Shown: positions 1 through 11,051 of the stretch, in pieces
How positions within the stretch are numbered: position 1 is the stretch's first letter
Layout: each line of letters opens with the position of its first letter
Source: Psococerastis gibbosa
Taxonomy: Eukaryota; Arthropoda; Insecta; Psocodea; Psocidae
NCBI GenBank assembly: GCA_963971405.1
Contig: OZ020490.1
Span: forward strand, 15,587,464 to 15,651,463
Length of the DNA: 64,000 bases
Direction of reading: 5' to 3'
The notes under the pieces: generated by a model
Seen by the model: the letters and a program-made list of their open reading frames with translations, nothing else
What the model was told of the DNA's origin: nothing
Database searches by the model: none
Position numbers and translations under genes: made by a program

Positions 1-716
1 TCCTACAATTGCACAATAAATAACTCTTTTACTTTCCATAAAATGCAGAAACCATGCACTGTTGTTTGTTAATTTCTCTGTTAATTGTTGTATATAGGGG
101 CAACCCCACTGGAACTGACGGACAGGTTGACGCATTTGGAGTAAAGAAAGACCTGTGAGCTGCAAGCTAAACTGTCCGTAACGTAGATGGTAACCAAGAT
201 AATACCGCTATATTTGCGAGAAATTCACGTTTATCTTTTCCTTGCACGCTCGGGTGCGGATTTGTAATATTGCATCCGTTTTCGCACACCATGAGGCAGA
301 TTTGGAATGCTGTAGTTTATGGCTTCCCTGAGTTTGAGCAAATTGACCACCTTACCATTCCTTCAAGAGCAAAAAAAATATTTCAAATATTTACAGGTTA
401 AAACACCATGGCCACCGAAATAAATGAATACGGTACCTTGTAGCAAACGGTCGCTTGTCAACAGCCAATAGGGAGAAAGCAATAAATTTATAAAAATCAT
501 AAGAAATAAATAAGACAAAAGTTTGAGAGTTTTTTTTTTGCCCCTGAAAAGTAAGATTTTTTCACATCCATCATTTTGCAGCAGGTGTCAGTGACGATTT
601 GGAAAATGTGCCGTGTGCCAGGAAAATTGGTCCTGCTCAAGTAGTAGCGAGCCAATTGGTAAATTGTGTAGATCTAAGCATTGAATTTGAACAATAATTA
701 AATGGGTATACCATAA
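1..716. other. No recognisable feature
   Basis: AT-rich sequence with short homopolymers only. I see no coding frame, no paired inverted repeat and no match to the repeat families elsewhere in the window. Confidence 0.5.
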
Positions 717-1295
717 TAATCATCTACCTATTGAGATGGCGACCAATGATTGACTTTCTGAAAATTTCTTCAAAACTTTTCATTTCATGACCCCCTGAGC
801 CTAAAACTACCCTCCGTTCAAAATGTTATATATATATGGATATATTTGTATATGCATGTCCTATGTACTATACAGGGTATGTACTATATGTCTATCGATT
901 TTAGAAAACACTCTAAATTACCCGATATTGATAAAACATGGCACAAAAATTGATCATAAAAATGTCTTGATCGAGTTCGTTAACCAGCTAGATCCACTAT
1001 TTAGTTACAAGATGGCGGCCAATTGAAACTTAATATAATTCATATCTCAGTTAATATTGGTCGCAGAGGAATTAATTAAAATTTGAATGAAAGTCTGTAT
1101 TATTATCTACAATAATTGTGTTCTACACTTTTTACGACAAATCAACGATTTCAAGATGACGTCCAGTCAAAGTAAATATAATTTAATAAGTAAAAGTTCA
1201 TAGTCGTCATTGTTTGGAACACAAGAGTGTTTTGTGTGTTGATGTTGTGGTCGGGAAAATAATGAAGTATTTCTTATTTTTTATTACATATAGTA
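717..1295 (+). repeat. Repeat family B, copy 1 (left of the insertion)
   Basis: This stretch is a paralogue of 60824-61485, sharing the opening CATCTACCTATTGAGA, the CCCTCCGTTCAAAAT stretch, and the later blocks around GATCGAGTTCGTTAACCAGC and GGAACACAAGAGTGTTT. A third, partial copy is at 6167-6255. One frame in both long copies reads IEFVNQLDPLF and ends in MAA, but the conserved part is short. The repeat resumes at 2259 after the MITE/LINE nest. The class is unknown; I saw no reverse transcriptase or transposase. Confidence 0.75.
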
Positions 1296-2256
1296 TAGTC
1301 CACGCAAAATGAGAAAAGTATGGACATGGGCCTTCGGCTAGCTGAAGCTGAGCTAGCCAAATGGGTGAGAACGTTGGAGGACGAAGGCCTAAAGGTCAAC
1401 AGAGGCAAGACAGAATACATGGAGTGCGTTAAGCAGACTCCCGGTGGCATAAGCGTTGGTAACCATCAGCTAAACAAAGTAGGGAAATTTAAGTACCTAG
1501 GCAGCACGATTGGCGAAAACGGAGGCTACGATGACGATGTGAAGGCGCGTACTGCTGCGGGGTGGGCCAAGTTTCGAGAGATGTCCGCGGTCCTGACTGA
1601 CAGATGGATGCCAAAGAAATTGAAAAGTCGCATATACAAACAAGTGGTCAGGCCATGTATGATATATGGCGCTGAGTGTTGGGCCGTGCGTAAACGCGAA
1701 GAGCAAGTGATCCACGTAGCGGAGATGAGGATGCTGCGGAGGGCATGTGGGGTAACATTAAATGACAGGCGCAGAAACGAGGACATTCGGGAAGAAATGC
1801 AAACAACGGACGTGGTGCAAAAACTAAGAGGGAAGAGGCTCAGCTAGTGGGGACATGTGCAAAGGAGAGAGGCATCAGCGCTTATACGAAGAGTGGGAGA
1901 GGCGATGGTACTTGGACGCCGAGCACGTGGGCGCCCAAAGCTCACCCTGGAGAGGAAAATTGTAAGCAACCTGCAAGAAACCGGGCCCACAAGGGAGGAC
2001 AAGCAAGACAGAAACGTCTGGAAACGCCGCAGCTCTGCCGCCGACCCTCCATGAGGAATGGCGCGGAAAAAGTAAAAGTAAGTAGATGGAATGTTTTGAT
2101 CCTGTGCAACACTGTAAAAATATTCTTTGCACAATTTTTGTTACGCCTTGCATCCAATGCAAAACGGTAACCCAAAACGGTGCAAGGAATATTTTTACAG
2201 TGTTGGACAGGATCAAGACATTCTATGTCCATACTTTTCTCATTTTGCGTGGACTA
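1296..2256. mobile_element. Foldback MITE with TA flanks, split by an RTE LINE
   Basis: The terminal inverted repeats are nearly perfect over about 33 bp: TAGTCCACGCAAAATGAG at 1296 and its reverse complement ending at 2256. TA lies directly outside both ends (1294-1295, 2257-2258). The right part, 2085-2225, is a second long hairpin whose arms share CAACACTGTAAAAATATTC-type sequence. Removing the LINE fragment leaves about 200 bp with no coding capacity. The paralogous family B copy at 61.49 kb lacks this insertion. TA flanks suggest a Tc1/mariner-type source, but no transposase is present to confirm this. Confidence 0.8.
1323..2085 (+). pseudogene. RTE-type LINE, 3' half of the reverse transcriptase ORF
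   Basis: The frame opens just after where the catalytic YADD would lie and runs through thumb and C-terminal sequence typical of RTE-like LINEs, including GLKVNRGKTEYM, FKYLGSTIGENG and MIYGAECWAVRKREEQ. An in-frame TAG at 1845-1847 stands where a tryptophan codon would be expected. The same frame then continues WGHVQRREAS and GRPKLTLER to a stop near 2052. The 3' end, GGCGCGG followed by AAAAAGT repeats, matches the short tail at 20720-20812, so both belong to one family. The 5' part is missing, as in ordinary truncated retrotransposition. It sits inside the MITE at 1296-2256; its target duplication is not clear. Confidence 0.85.
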
Positions 2257-2310
2257 TACATAGCGTAGGTAGCGTAGAGGAAAAGCAGGGTCAGCGGAAT
2301 CTCGCTACAT
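2257..2310 (+). repeat. Repeat family B copy 1, right remnant
   Basis: CATAGCGTAGGTAGCGTAGAGG continues family B at the point where the 61.49-kb copy reads through without interruption. Confidence 0.6.
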
Positions 2311-2775
2311 CAGATTGGCCACAACCGTAAGGGATTTTTAAACACATCCCAGTGGAGAAAAAGACCTCCTATTTCTTCAAGTTAAAAACATGTGGACATA
2401 AACTCTAGTTTTTACGGAATTAATTCCGACGCAAGACGTTCACGTTGCAATATATGGGCTACTTTTGGGGAACACGCCCTAGAAGTTTCACCGTCACCTG
2501 ATGTACCCTGTATAAGATGTGGCCTTCCTTAGAAGGTTTCAGCTGCCTTTATGACTTAATAATATATATATATAATAATCTAAGCCCCTCAAAATACAAG
2601 TTTTATTAAGTGGGACTCTCCGCAAGTTGGGGGCTTAATCATTTGTTTTATTGAATAGCCTAAATAGAATATTTGTATTATTTATATAATTTCATGTTGT
2701 ATTTGCTGTCCATAAGAACTTCCACTGTATTCCATTATAATGTATTAATTTGAATTCCCCGCACATATTTTAACA
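2311..2775. other. No recognisable feature
   Basis: AT-rich sequence with a short (TA)n stretch near 2563-2575. I see no gene or clear repeat. Confidence 0.5.
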
Positions 2776-2865
2776 CTGTCACGTGACACCTTACGAATGC
2801 GGTATTAAAAAATAAACCCCGGTATTATGTTAATCCCAAATCACCATAGCAGGGCTGCAGGTCTT
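2776..2865 (-). repeat. Family G foldback, one end only
   Basis: The sequence from GGTATTAAAAAATAAACCCC through AATCCCAAATCACCATAG to GGGCTGCAGG matches the right end of the family G element at 23106. The opposite arm is not visible nearby. Confidence 0.6.
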
Positions 2866-3855
2866 TATTTCTCAGGTCTGAGGTGGAGAATAAATCTAAA
2901 CAGGAACTCAAATTCTCTCAAGGTGGTCTTATTTCTTTATTTTTTTACGGAAACGTAATAATTTTCCTCTCAAAAAGGAACCTAATGAGATCTGAAAAGC
3001 AACAAAATGATTGGGGTAAAGCCAATTTTCTTACAACCATCTTCTCATATAAAAATATAGACAACAAATATGAATGTAATTCTTTTGGAATGGGCTGTTG
3101 AATTCTTTCTTTGCTTTGACCTTAACATTATGACCTTCTCCATAATATTACAGCTAAATTTTGGTATGTTCAATTTAGTCCTTTCTTATGTATTTACCAT
3201 AGCCTTCCCCTTAGATGGCCCCGTCTACAGAGACAACCAGACTCTCTTAAAGCCTGAGGTATGGGGGATTTAAACAAGCTGGGGACACTACACAAGGCAA
3301 TGGGGAGACCTTGTAAGGACAACACCACGCACAGACAAGTGTCAGCGACTGGATCCTATACTACAAGGTTTCGCCTACCTTAGAAAACTCCCGATTGAAC
3401 TGACAGTGGAGAGAAATGCAGAAATGCACTAACTTCCCTAAATTGCTTAACGATCATCTCTTTGAGAAAGCTTTGTACACTGTCTCTGAGGCCCTAGCAC
3501 AATGACAATGGCAGAACTAGGCTACCTGATTTTGACGATATTCTTATACTTTCTTGTCGATTACTTGATGATTACACTTGAATTTATTGAAATTGAATTA
3601 TTTATTTAAATTGAATTTAACAGAAATATTTATGTATTTATTTATTTATCCCCTACTGTCCGTTTTGTGTCCAAAGTCATATTCCACAAGAATCATCTAT
3701 TACTTTAGACTTATTAAATAAAAGAAATGTCCCTCTACATTTCGATACATATAGTTTTCATAATTGTAGAGGAACAATTATTTTCTTTACAAATTCATGA
3801 ATGATAGCTATACTACTGATATACTATAGTATATTGCTATGTATTATTGGGCGCG
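2866..3855. other. No recognisable feature
   Basis: Open frames near 2883 and 3070 are short and low-complexity, with no family signature. I see no repeat match. Confidence 0.45.
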
Positions 3856-3859
3856 CCCC

Positions 3860-4330
3860 GACAGTTTGACTTAGCGCGTTTATGGACTTGTGCGAGTTTC
3901 TACACATCTAAAGATCGGAGACGTGTCGTAACTCGGCAGAAGTAGTAGTAGTAGTAGTGTTCGTCGGGTTAATAACGACTTAGGCCTCATTTGGGCCGAT
4001 AGAGCGACCCCGACTTGACTGTCCTATGCCAGCCCATGGACCTCCTGATTATAGTGGATTCCGAACCACTTGGGAAACACAGTGAAGTCACACGATTAGT
4101 TCACACGATTAGTTCGGAGGTGACCAGGACAAGTCTTACCATGTTTCCCTACCGGCACTGTGCACACGACCAAGTTATCTGCAGCTTTGAACCTGCTCTG
4201 GTCCGCTGGATTCAACTTGGTATGGCGGCCGGTTAAAGGCAGAAGTAACTATTAGACTACTTAGTGAGGCGACTGGAGAGGTCAATTTGATACATTCATT
4301 AAATTGTTTGAATGTGACGGTTAATCTTTA
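3860..4330 (+). repeat. SINE-like family H, interrupted by a C' retroposon
   Basis: The left part (tgtgcgagtttctacac, atcggagacgtg, cgtaactcggc) and the right part (aggcgactggagaggtcaa, cattaaattgtttg) are contiguous in the copies at 10205-10470 and 33625-33815. The middle is the C' insertion at 3945-4237. Confidence 0.7.
3945..4237 (-). mobile_element. C' retroposon (SINE-like) with (TAC)n tail and 10-bp TSD
   Basis: This is the same family as 39949-40232 in opposite orientation. It is flanked by the direct repeat GGCAGAAGTA at 3935-3944 and 4238-4247. On the minus strand it starts with the CCGGCCGCCATACCAAGTTG block, carries the GTGGTTCGGAATCCAC block shared with family C, and ends in (TAC)n. 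There is no coding capacity. A tail plus a target duplication implies LINE-driven retroposition. Confidence 0.8.
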
Positions 4331-4880
4331 AAAAAAAATTGAGAACCGTTTTTCTCACAAGAGGACTGTCTGTTTAAATACGATCGGCATTAAACGCCCT
4401 CCCCCCCTCCCCTCCCGACGAAACTTCTTCGAGACGAAAGTTTTTTTCTTCAAACAGAACCATCCACATAAAACTGTGGTCCCAACGTAGTCATTAAAAT
4501 TGCTAAATTCCTAAAAAAAACTGTTTTTTTACAACTTACGTTTTACAATATACTACCTAGGCCCTATACCTGTTTAGTTGTAAATTTCCAAGCATAGCGT
4601 AGTATAACGAACCGTAGTATAACGTACCATAACGTTGTAAAGGGCTGTAGAGCCAGAAGAAGAATATGAAGAACGTTGTACAGGAATTTGAATTTCAGGG
4701 AAATTCAGACAATATACCTATAGAGTGTAGAATATACACAACTTTATAATGTGTGCAAATTGTGAAACTAATACTCCTCTAAAGCCGAGTACTTAAATTC
4801 TCAGAGAGATTGCTTTATTGATAGCAGCTATACAAAAAGGATGTGGTGTAGTTTAACACCCTGGAATTCAGAAAGCCTAA
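4331..4880. other. Mostly unrecognised; short LINE-like tail near 4625-4660
   Basis: The only recognisable scrap is GGGCTGTAGAGCCAGAAGAA near 4640, which resembles the LINE 3' terminus at 44266-44435. A C-rich tract lies at 4400-4415. Confidence 0.4.
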
Positions 4881-4884
4881 ACTA

Positions 4885-5811
4885 GAAAGAACCGGTCCGA
4901 GTTTACTCGAACATGCTTTCCAATTTATCAACATTAGTAGATCTTCTTCTTCTTCTTCTTCTTCAGCCAACGCCCGTCCTTGGCTGGTAGGCCATTTGAC
5001 GCACATTAGTAGATAGAGAATTTGAGTAATTTCATGGTAAATAATTTTCCAGTGGTTAAATTTCCGTTATTTCAGGGGAGGGGGGGTAGTCCACCTGACG
5101 TCACTGGAAGTGAGATAAATTCTAGAAAGGTCAGACCAACACATTAATTACCAAACAGCAATAATTGCGGGGCACACAATGCATTTGAGCGCGAATTTTC
5201 TAACAATTTTTCAAAAAATAATTTTTTGTGCAAAGCAAAATATTTTTTGGGAAAGCAACCAATGCGGTTTCGTTACTCAATTTAACACCTAAAACATACC
5301 TGAAGGTAGAAATCATCGATAGAAAGGTTTCACAGAAAAATTATTTTTTAGTCGTTTTTCATTAAAATTTACATATTTTTATTTTTTTACCCCCCGAAGC
5401 AAACTATCAACGGGCAGTGACCCACCCCCCCCCCCTTTATTAACATTAATAACGACTACAATATATGAGAATTTAAAAGAAATAGTTGGAGCCGTTTTCG
5501 GGAAATAATTTTTTAGACTTTTTTTGGAGTTTTTTGAGAATAAAACCCCTCCAAATTGAGTTAGCCCCAAATAAAAAAATGGTCCCGAGGTATGATTTTT
5601 GTGAACCTACATGCCGAATTTCATCAAAATTGACCGAGTACCTTATCTGGAAATCAACGAACAGACAGACAGACAGACAGACAGACATTTCGTAAAAACC
5701 ACTTTTTTGGGTTCCTGGGACCTTAAAACGTGTAAATCCATTGAAATCTCGGAATCGAAAATTTCGACCGTCACAAAGCTTTCCTTATACTACGTATAAA
5801 TTGGAAAGCAA
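4885..5811 (-). repeat. Repeat family A, near full-length copy
   Basis: It runs from the end marked AGAACCGGTCCGAGTTTACT to the end marked CTACGTATAAATTGGAAAGC. GCTTTCCAATTTAT near one end and ATAAATTGGAAAGC at the other form a short inverted pair. Internal landmarks are the polyC tract at 5424-5437, the ACATGCCGAATTTCATC block and a (CAGA)n core at 5663-5687. A LINE tail is inserted at 4943-5002. No protein is encoded; the QTDRQTDR/LSVCLSV peptides come from the microsatellite. Confidence 0.8.
4943..5002 (-). mobile_element. 60-bp LINE 3' tail insertion with 12-bp TSD
   Basis: The direct repeat ACATTAGTAGAT flanks it at 4931-4942 and 5003-5014. On the minus strand the insert reads from GTGCGTCAAATGGCC to a (GAA)n tail, the pattern of a severely 5'-truncated LINE copy. 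Family A paralogues, such as the one at 33860, read straight through ATTAGTAGATAGAG without it. Confidence 0.85.
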
Positions 5812-6160
5812 AAACTGTCCCGAGGCTACAATCAAAGCTATCGTGTAGTTTGTACAGAAATTGATGCACCGACAGTCATTTCATAAAAACGTTTTCTCCT
5901 GGAACCTCAAAAAATGTAAATTCCTTGAAATCTCGAAATCTAACATTTCACCTATCACAAAGTGTTCCTTTATACAGGCACCGACTTTGGCAACAAGTCT
6001 TCCAGTGTCCCAGCTACTCCATTAAAACCAAGTGTTAAAGGCAGTTGTAAGATATACGACCAAAGTTTAAGGATTAATAATAAACTCATATTTCGCGCCA
6101 ATATCAGATGCTTGACGTCCGCTCTGTGCTTTTTATTTATTTCATATTATTTTCCCAACT
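5812..6160. other. Degraded family A piece (5870-5965), otherwise unrecognised
   Basis: Between 5870 and 5965 the sequence matches the family A minus-strand end (TTTCATAAAAACG, CTCGAAATCTAAC, CTATCACAAAG). Around it I see nothing. An open frame from 5962 to 6333 has no family signature. Confidence 0.45.
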
Positions 6161-6166
6161 GTTTTT

Positions 6167-6255
6167 GGGGGAGATTCATCTACCTCGCTATTGAGACGGC
6201 GACCAATATTCGAATTCCGGAAAATTTCTTACATTTCCTTTATGAAATCTCCCTA
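6167..6255 (+). repeat. Repeat family B, partial copy
   Basis: GAGATTCATCTACC, TTGAGACGGCGACCAAT and GGAAAATTTCTT match the start of the copies at 717 and 60824. The remainder is absent. Confidence 0.6.
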
Positions 6256-6603
6256 CACCTGATCGGCCAGAGACGAAAGGGATTTTTCATTTCTATTAGC
6301 ACGCCCCCCCCCCCTTTTTGGCGCCCTGGGTGAATTCCCAGTTTGTCATTTATAGAACAGGGCTTATACTAACATATAAATGGGAAAGCATTAATATTAC
6401 TATAGAATCCAACGTGAGAGGAGAGCGCAGATTGCCGACAATCATGACTTGCTGGACCTACGCAGGTTCTCTTTTCGCATGTTAACTTGAGCCAATATCG
6501 ACCTTTCAAGTGACAACTCAGTGGTAAAGAAAAAACTGTGTCAATGAATCTATGGATAAAAGTTAAATAGCCTTTTTATGTAAACAACTTCTCCATTGTA
6601 TTG

Positions 6604-6680
6604 TAGTGGTAGCAACTCTGACTTTCACCCCCATATATTGTTGGTTCGACTCCCGCACGTTTTTTTTTTTTTTTTTTTGG
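6604..6680 (+). repeat. tRNA-like SINE head followed by poly(T)
   Basis: It contains GTAGTGGT (box A-like) and GGTTCGACTCC (box B-like), spaced as in a tRNA-derived promoter, then about 18 T. It resembles the head of SINE T but lacks its body. No acceptor-stem pairing was found, so it is not called a tRNA gene. Confidence 0.5.
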
Positions 6681-7555
6681 CCGTGTTTCGGTACAATTAC
6701 AGATGGTATTGGTCCTAATTTAGCTGTTTGTTACACAGAAATAGCCTACCTGTATACTACATTAGGAACGTGCAGTAGAACTAATATTGCCCTAGTATCC
6801 GGACAATGCCTGTCAATGCATGGTTTGGTTCGCCAACAAATTTTCAGTCGGGCAAACCATTGAAAAACAGGATTTTCCGGGCGAAAACCGGACATCTGGC
6901 AGCCCTTAAGGTGTGTACTATAGTTGCTGATTTATATCATGGTAAAAACTATACCCCCGAAAACTTTAGTTACTGTACTGTTCATGATGATGCTTATAGC
7001 TGAAATTTTATATATCCCTTAAGGGCCTTCCATCCACGCAGTCTATACTGAAAATTATAATTCTCATTACCCCTGTGGGGGCCGTGGACACAAGATATAT
7101 GGGTGCAAACTTTGTCTACCAACATTGCAGCAAAAAAACGTTTAATTTCCCGCCAATTTCCAAACAAAGTTTTGAAATTGTTTTCAACTTTTAATGTTTT
7201 TTTTTATTTTTTTAAAAAATCTCGTTTTAGGCATTTGTGTGGCCTGTGCCTCAAGTTCCCATGGGTTAATCCAACACTGCATTGATGCATACAGTACGTA
7301 CTTAATGTGCAGTAAAATAGCCTTGAAGCCTAATTTCTTAAAAGCGCATTCTCCAATTAGGTTGAATACAATTAAAATCCAACATTTTATTACTAATTAT
7401 ACTGGTTTAAATCTATTTAATCGTATTCTTTCGTGCCATAAAATAAACTAGCCTGCTAAGACCCAGTTTTTGTCCCTGACCAACTCACTCATGCGTGAAG
7501 GTTTACAGTGTTTGATTGAGCATTAATTAGCTTAATCGTAATATGATAGCCGGTA
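6681..7555. other. No recognisable feature
   Basis: The short frames near 6806, 7103 and 7194 are not recognisable, and no repeat family of this window matches. Confidence 0.4.
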
Positions 7556-7557
7556 CT

Positions 7558-7655
7558 AATTATAAAGAAAGAAAAGAAAGAAAATTGTCTTTATTTACCA
7601 TATGGGCGAATTTTGGGTCTTTCGGCCCACTCTTACCATTAACCCATATATACAG
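7558..7655. repeat. Family F repeat, single copy
   Basis: AAAGAAAGAAAATTGTCTTT followed by GGGCGAATTTTGGGTCTTTC and CGGCCCACTCTTACC matches the units of the array at 45691-46138. The reverse complement ends in a (TTTC)n tract after an AATAAA-like motif, as expected of a retroposon 3' end. Confidence 0.65.
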
Positions 7656-7660
7656 TCTAC

Positions 7661-8031
7661 CTGTTGTTGTTTCCAACGCCTGCTTTCAGCATTTCTGCTT
7701 TAAGCAACCTGTCAGCCTGGCGGGGGGGGGGGGGGGTGTGAGTCTGTTTGTTACCTTGAGGCACCCTAAGGGTAGACTCCTTCACCTCGGGGAAAGGGGA
7801 GTTGACTGAAAGGGTGGACTTCCTGATAATAGTGGATTCCGAACCACTTGGGGAACATGGTAAAGTCACACGATTAAATCGAAAGTGACTAAGACTCGAC
7901 ACGCATGTAGACGGACTGGTATAGTCTAAGCGCGTTATCATGTCCCACCATGTTCCCCTGTCAAAGCTGTGTACACTACCAAGTTTGCCGCAGTTTGAGA
8001 CATGTTCTGCTCTCATGGATTGAACATGGTA
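7661..8031 (-). mobile_element. Family C retroposon (SINE-like), near full length
   Basis: Its landmarks recur in seven places in this window: CCTGTCAGCCTGGCGG, GTCTGTTTGTTA, CCTTCACCTCGGGGAAAG, GATTCCGAACCACTTGGGGA, and CCACCATGTTCCCCTG. On the minus strand it ends GCAGGCGTTGGAAAC plus AAC repeats. An 18-nt G tract lies at 7720-7737. The long minus-strand frame over it is not a protein family. The repeat ATATACAG on both sides may be the target duplication. Confidence 0.75.
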
Positions 8032-9370
8032 ATACACAACATGGCAATATACAGCCAACCTACTAATTAGCATTCTACTAAAATATAAAAATATTGTAGG
8101 ACGGTTGAATCAGGTGCCAGGCGGTACGGTACAATCCTTTTGAGCAGTGGCCGGTAACTTTTATGCGGCAAGTGAGCCAAATTCCGGTTTTTTTCAAGCT
8201 GAGATCGCCTCAAACGCCTCCGAAATATGACCATGGCCCATCAGCCCGGGTTCTACTGCTTCATTATCTTAATTGTTTGTTACAAAGTATGATATATTAA
8301 AGCTCGCCTGAAACCCGAAATCACGCTACTGCCCCATCATGCCGAAGTGGTCTCAACGGGATCCAATTTAATAAATTACCGGATCCATTAATGCAAAAAT
8401 GGCCAAATGGAAATTAATTTACATATTCCACGGACTAAAGAACTTGGCACTGTTGTAGAAAAGTAATATAGGGAAACATATCACTTTCTTCGGGAGGGGA
8501 GAGACTTGCTGGCTACCACAACGGCTGCGGCAGGTACCAGTCAGTTAGTTGGCGCGCGACAAACCTGGCAGGTAGATCCCTGTTTGGAACACATATTGCA
8601 GTTTATCGCCGTAGTTACGTGCTTACGGACTGCATTAGTTTCAGGGAACAAAGTCTGGCTGAGATCGTTATAGCGGATTATCGGATTTAACTGCTTCTGT
8701 TGGAGCGTATATATACGAGGTGAGCTTACAGGATTAATTTCAAAAGTTTTATCGTGAAAGGGAAATTTGTAACACGATCGCTGACTTTGTATATAGGTTA
8801 CTTTATTACTGTGCTAACAATGTTGCAGTTCACATATTGTAAAGGCACCATGGAGGAGTGGTATGATTTAGAGTTTCATTATATTAGGTACTCTCACTCT
8901 AACTACCCGTTTTTTTTTTTCAAAATAAAACTAGATGGGAAATTTTGATTATTAAATCAATCCCCTTAATTATAAGAAATGTCCCTATACATTACCTATT
9001 ATATACATATGTATATGTACATGCATAAAAAGGTTAAATCCCTTAGAAGAAATGTTCCTCCACATTGTTCTTGTAAATTATGTTGCCTACACCATTTGGC
9101 CCATTTGCCTACACCAATAGTAACAGTTTTGTAACTACTTCGAACTGAAATCCTTAGTGTCTCGGACTTTTTACATGTTCAAGAGCTGTGAAGACTGCAG
9201 ATTGCTTCTAAGGGATTTTTTTTATAGCTCTAAAGTCGATATATCCCGTGAAATTTGATTATTTTACATTAACAATTTTTTTCCTCCTTCGATAGTCTCT
9301 TAACACTGATCGCATGACATCTGCATGACTACATACAGTATATGGATTCACTATTAATTTAATCGTCGAA
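8032..9370. other. No recognisable feature
   Basis: The 8500-8740 stretch is less AT-rich than its surroundings, but no start codon, splice pattern or family match supports a gene. The frame at 8754 begins with GTG rather than ATG. Confidence 0.4.
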
Positions 9371-9372
9371 GA

Positions 9373-9520
9373 CTCGCTACATTTTCTTGCCATGCTTCGG
9401 AGGGTATGTAAAGCAAGCGGTCCCGTGTCTTTCTAGTTGAGTGAAAGAGAGGGCTTTATAACTCCTAACTCCGCTAGATTCGCTTAGTAATATAACAAAA
9501 GGTCAATATTTTAAAGGTCC
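9373..9520 (+). repeat. SINE T (tRNA-derived), 5'-truncated
   Basis: It matches the SINE T body: CATGCTTCGGAGGG, GTAAAGCAAGCGGTCCCG, GTTGAGTGAAAGAGAGGGCT, CTCCGCTAGATTCGCTTAGT, then the AACAAAAGGTCAATATTTT tail. The tRNA-like head with boxes A and B is missing here. Confidence 0.7.
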
Positions 9521-10200
9521 GTCCCAATTTAAAATTTCCATTAAATAATAATTATCGCCTTGACAGTGAAAAATGAAATGGGAAATTCACCGGGGAAAAA
9601 ACCGAGATAAATCTGTATAAATCTGCAGTACCGTACAAATGGGTAACTATGAAATAAAAGAACGCTGGAAGAATTTGTTATCTAGAATAGGTCGTTTTTC
9701 TTTTCGACTTTCCTCCACAATAGCTACCCCATGAAATTATCTTCTCTCCAAAATCCAAAAACAGATGTTGCCCCCTTTGTATTCCCACAATAATCTGCGT
9801 GATAGGCAAGACTACTGTGCTGTACCACTATAATTTACTCAAGCTCAAAAATCCATCTAATTTTATGAATAGCTGTATTTCCTCATCTCATCAGTCTGTA
9901 ACAGTCCCTTTTCATGTCATACCTACTTTTCAGGCAATGAATATTACTAACCGTCCGGTTCTGATTTTTAGTATTTTCCATCCTATCTCTCCAACCGAAT
10001 TCATCAAAAGTTGGAACCCATTATGTAACACAAATTTCCACTCGACTATAATAAAGTAGAATTGATCGCGCCTAACCTTAAACTAACTATTGTCGATAAT
10101 GGGCAAACGTAGAAGGAAATGTTTTCAGGATGTAGGGTTGTAAACGTAACAAAATGAAAATATCGGAAAATGAAAGTTAATTAACAATACAACATGCAGA
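9521..10200. other. No recognisable feature
   Basis: An 86-codon open frame at 9799 has no recognisable motif and typical AT-rich composition, so it is not annotated as a gene. Confidence 0.4.
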
Positions 10201-10204
10201 GCAA

Positions 10205-10470
10205 ACATGATGTCGACTTCGATGGTAAGGTGGTAGCGTGCTTGTACTTGTAGAATAGAATAGAAAAATAATTTATTATATCACACAGCCGTAGCCCTTA
10301 TGTGTACAAATATAATCCATTATTTAAAGCGAGTCTCTACACGCTATACAATCGGAGACGTGCTGCAACTCAACACGAGTACTAAGCTACCAAGGCGACT
10401 GAAGAGGTCAATCGGATACATTCATTAAATTGTTTGCCTGCGATTAACCTTTTAATAATAAATAATCAAT
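10205..10470 (+). repeat. SINE-like family H
   Basis: It shares TCGACTTCGATGG, GGTGGTAGCGTGCTTG, GCGAGTCTCTACACGC, CGGAGACGTG, GGCGACTGAAGAGGTCAATC and CATTAAATTGTTTG with the copies at 3860 and 33625. The first part resembles a tRNA box A (GGCCAGGTGGTAACG in the 33.6-kb copy), but a clear box B is not seen. Confidence 0.65.
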
Positions 10471-10882
10471 AAAACAAACAGAATTCAGGCGCAGTCAGTT
10501 CTACGCACTTCATCGTGGGTCCCTAGCCATTCTAATAGCTTAATTTTGACTGTATTGGGCTTATCGCGGGAACCACCCGCTTACACTGGGAAACAACTTT
10601 TGGTACGTAATTATTACAAGACGCATCATTCGGTTTGTGTCATTATTGTATATACAGTAGTACCTGCAAGCCAATTAATAATGCGTAGGCTAGTTATTGC
10701 ATGAAGATAAGCCGATGACGATAACTTTTTCGCCCATAATAAGTTGGAAGCTTTCATTACTTCGTTAAAAGACTTTAACGTTTTATGACGCGATAAGTAA
10801 GTACCTACCTGTAAAATTAAAGGTCGTGGTTACGTTAGAAATCCGTTCACTGAACCACCAATTATTTCTTTCCAATTTATAA

Positions 10883-11031
10883 GGCGGGGTTCCCACATAC
10901 GTCAATGGTCAATGAGAAATATGGTTTTGACGTGATAGCAGACATTTTTAGTCTTTCTTATGTCTTTAATGTCTGCTAAAACGTCAATTTCATATTTCTC
11001 ATTGACCATTGACGTATGTGGAAACCCCGCC
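10883..11031. mobile_element. Foldback MITE, TWA-flanked (PIF/Harbinger-like)
   Basis: Arms of about 45 bp pair almost perfectly: GGCGGGGTTCCCACATACG at the left, and its complement, ending CCCCGCC at 11031, on the right. TAA precedes the left end and TTA follows the right end, fitting a 3-bp TWA target with one change. The core TAGCAGACAT / ATGTCTGCTA is shared with the element at 24995-25156. There are no coding sequences. Confidence 0.8.
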
Positions 11032-11051
11032 TTAGTAGGCCTAGTACGCCA

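Noticed and set aside
1291..1327. Clear target duplication for the RTE fragment inside the MITE
   Set aside because: AGTATGGACAT on the left and AGTAAGTAGATGGAATG on the right agree only partly, and the LINE's own tail contains AGTA repeats.
5962..6333. 123-codon frame
   Set aside because: It runs through family A and family B fragments, so it is a repeat composite.
7657..8073. 138-codon minus-strand frame
   Set aside because: It coincides with a family C retroposon whose other copies do not keep the frame.
8500..8950. Possible first exon with a signal-peptide-like frame at 8754
   Set aside because: The frame begins with GTG rather than ATG, it ends in an F-rich T tract, and no splice-linked continuation or family match was seen.
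9799..10059. 86-codon frame
   Set aside because: AT-rich composition, no motif, no neighbouring exons; consistent with chance.
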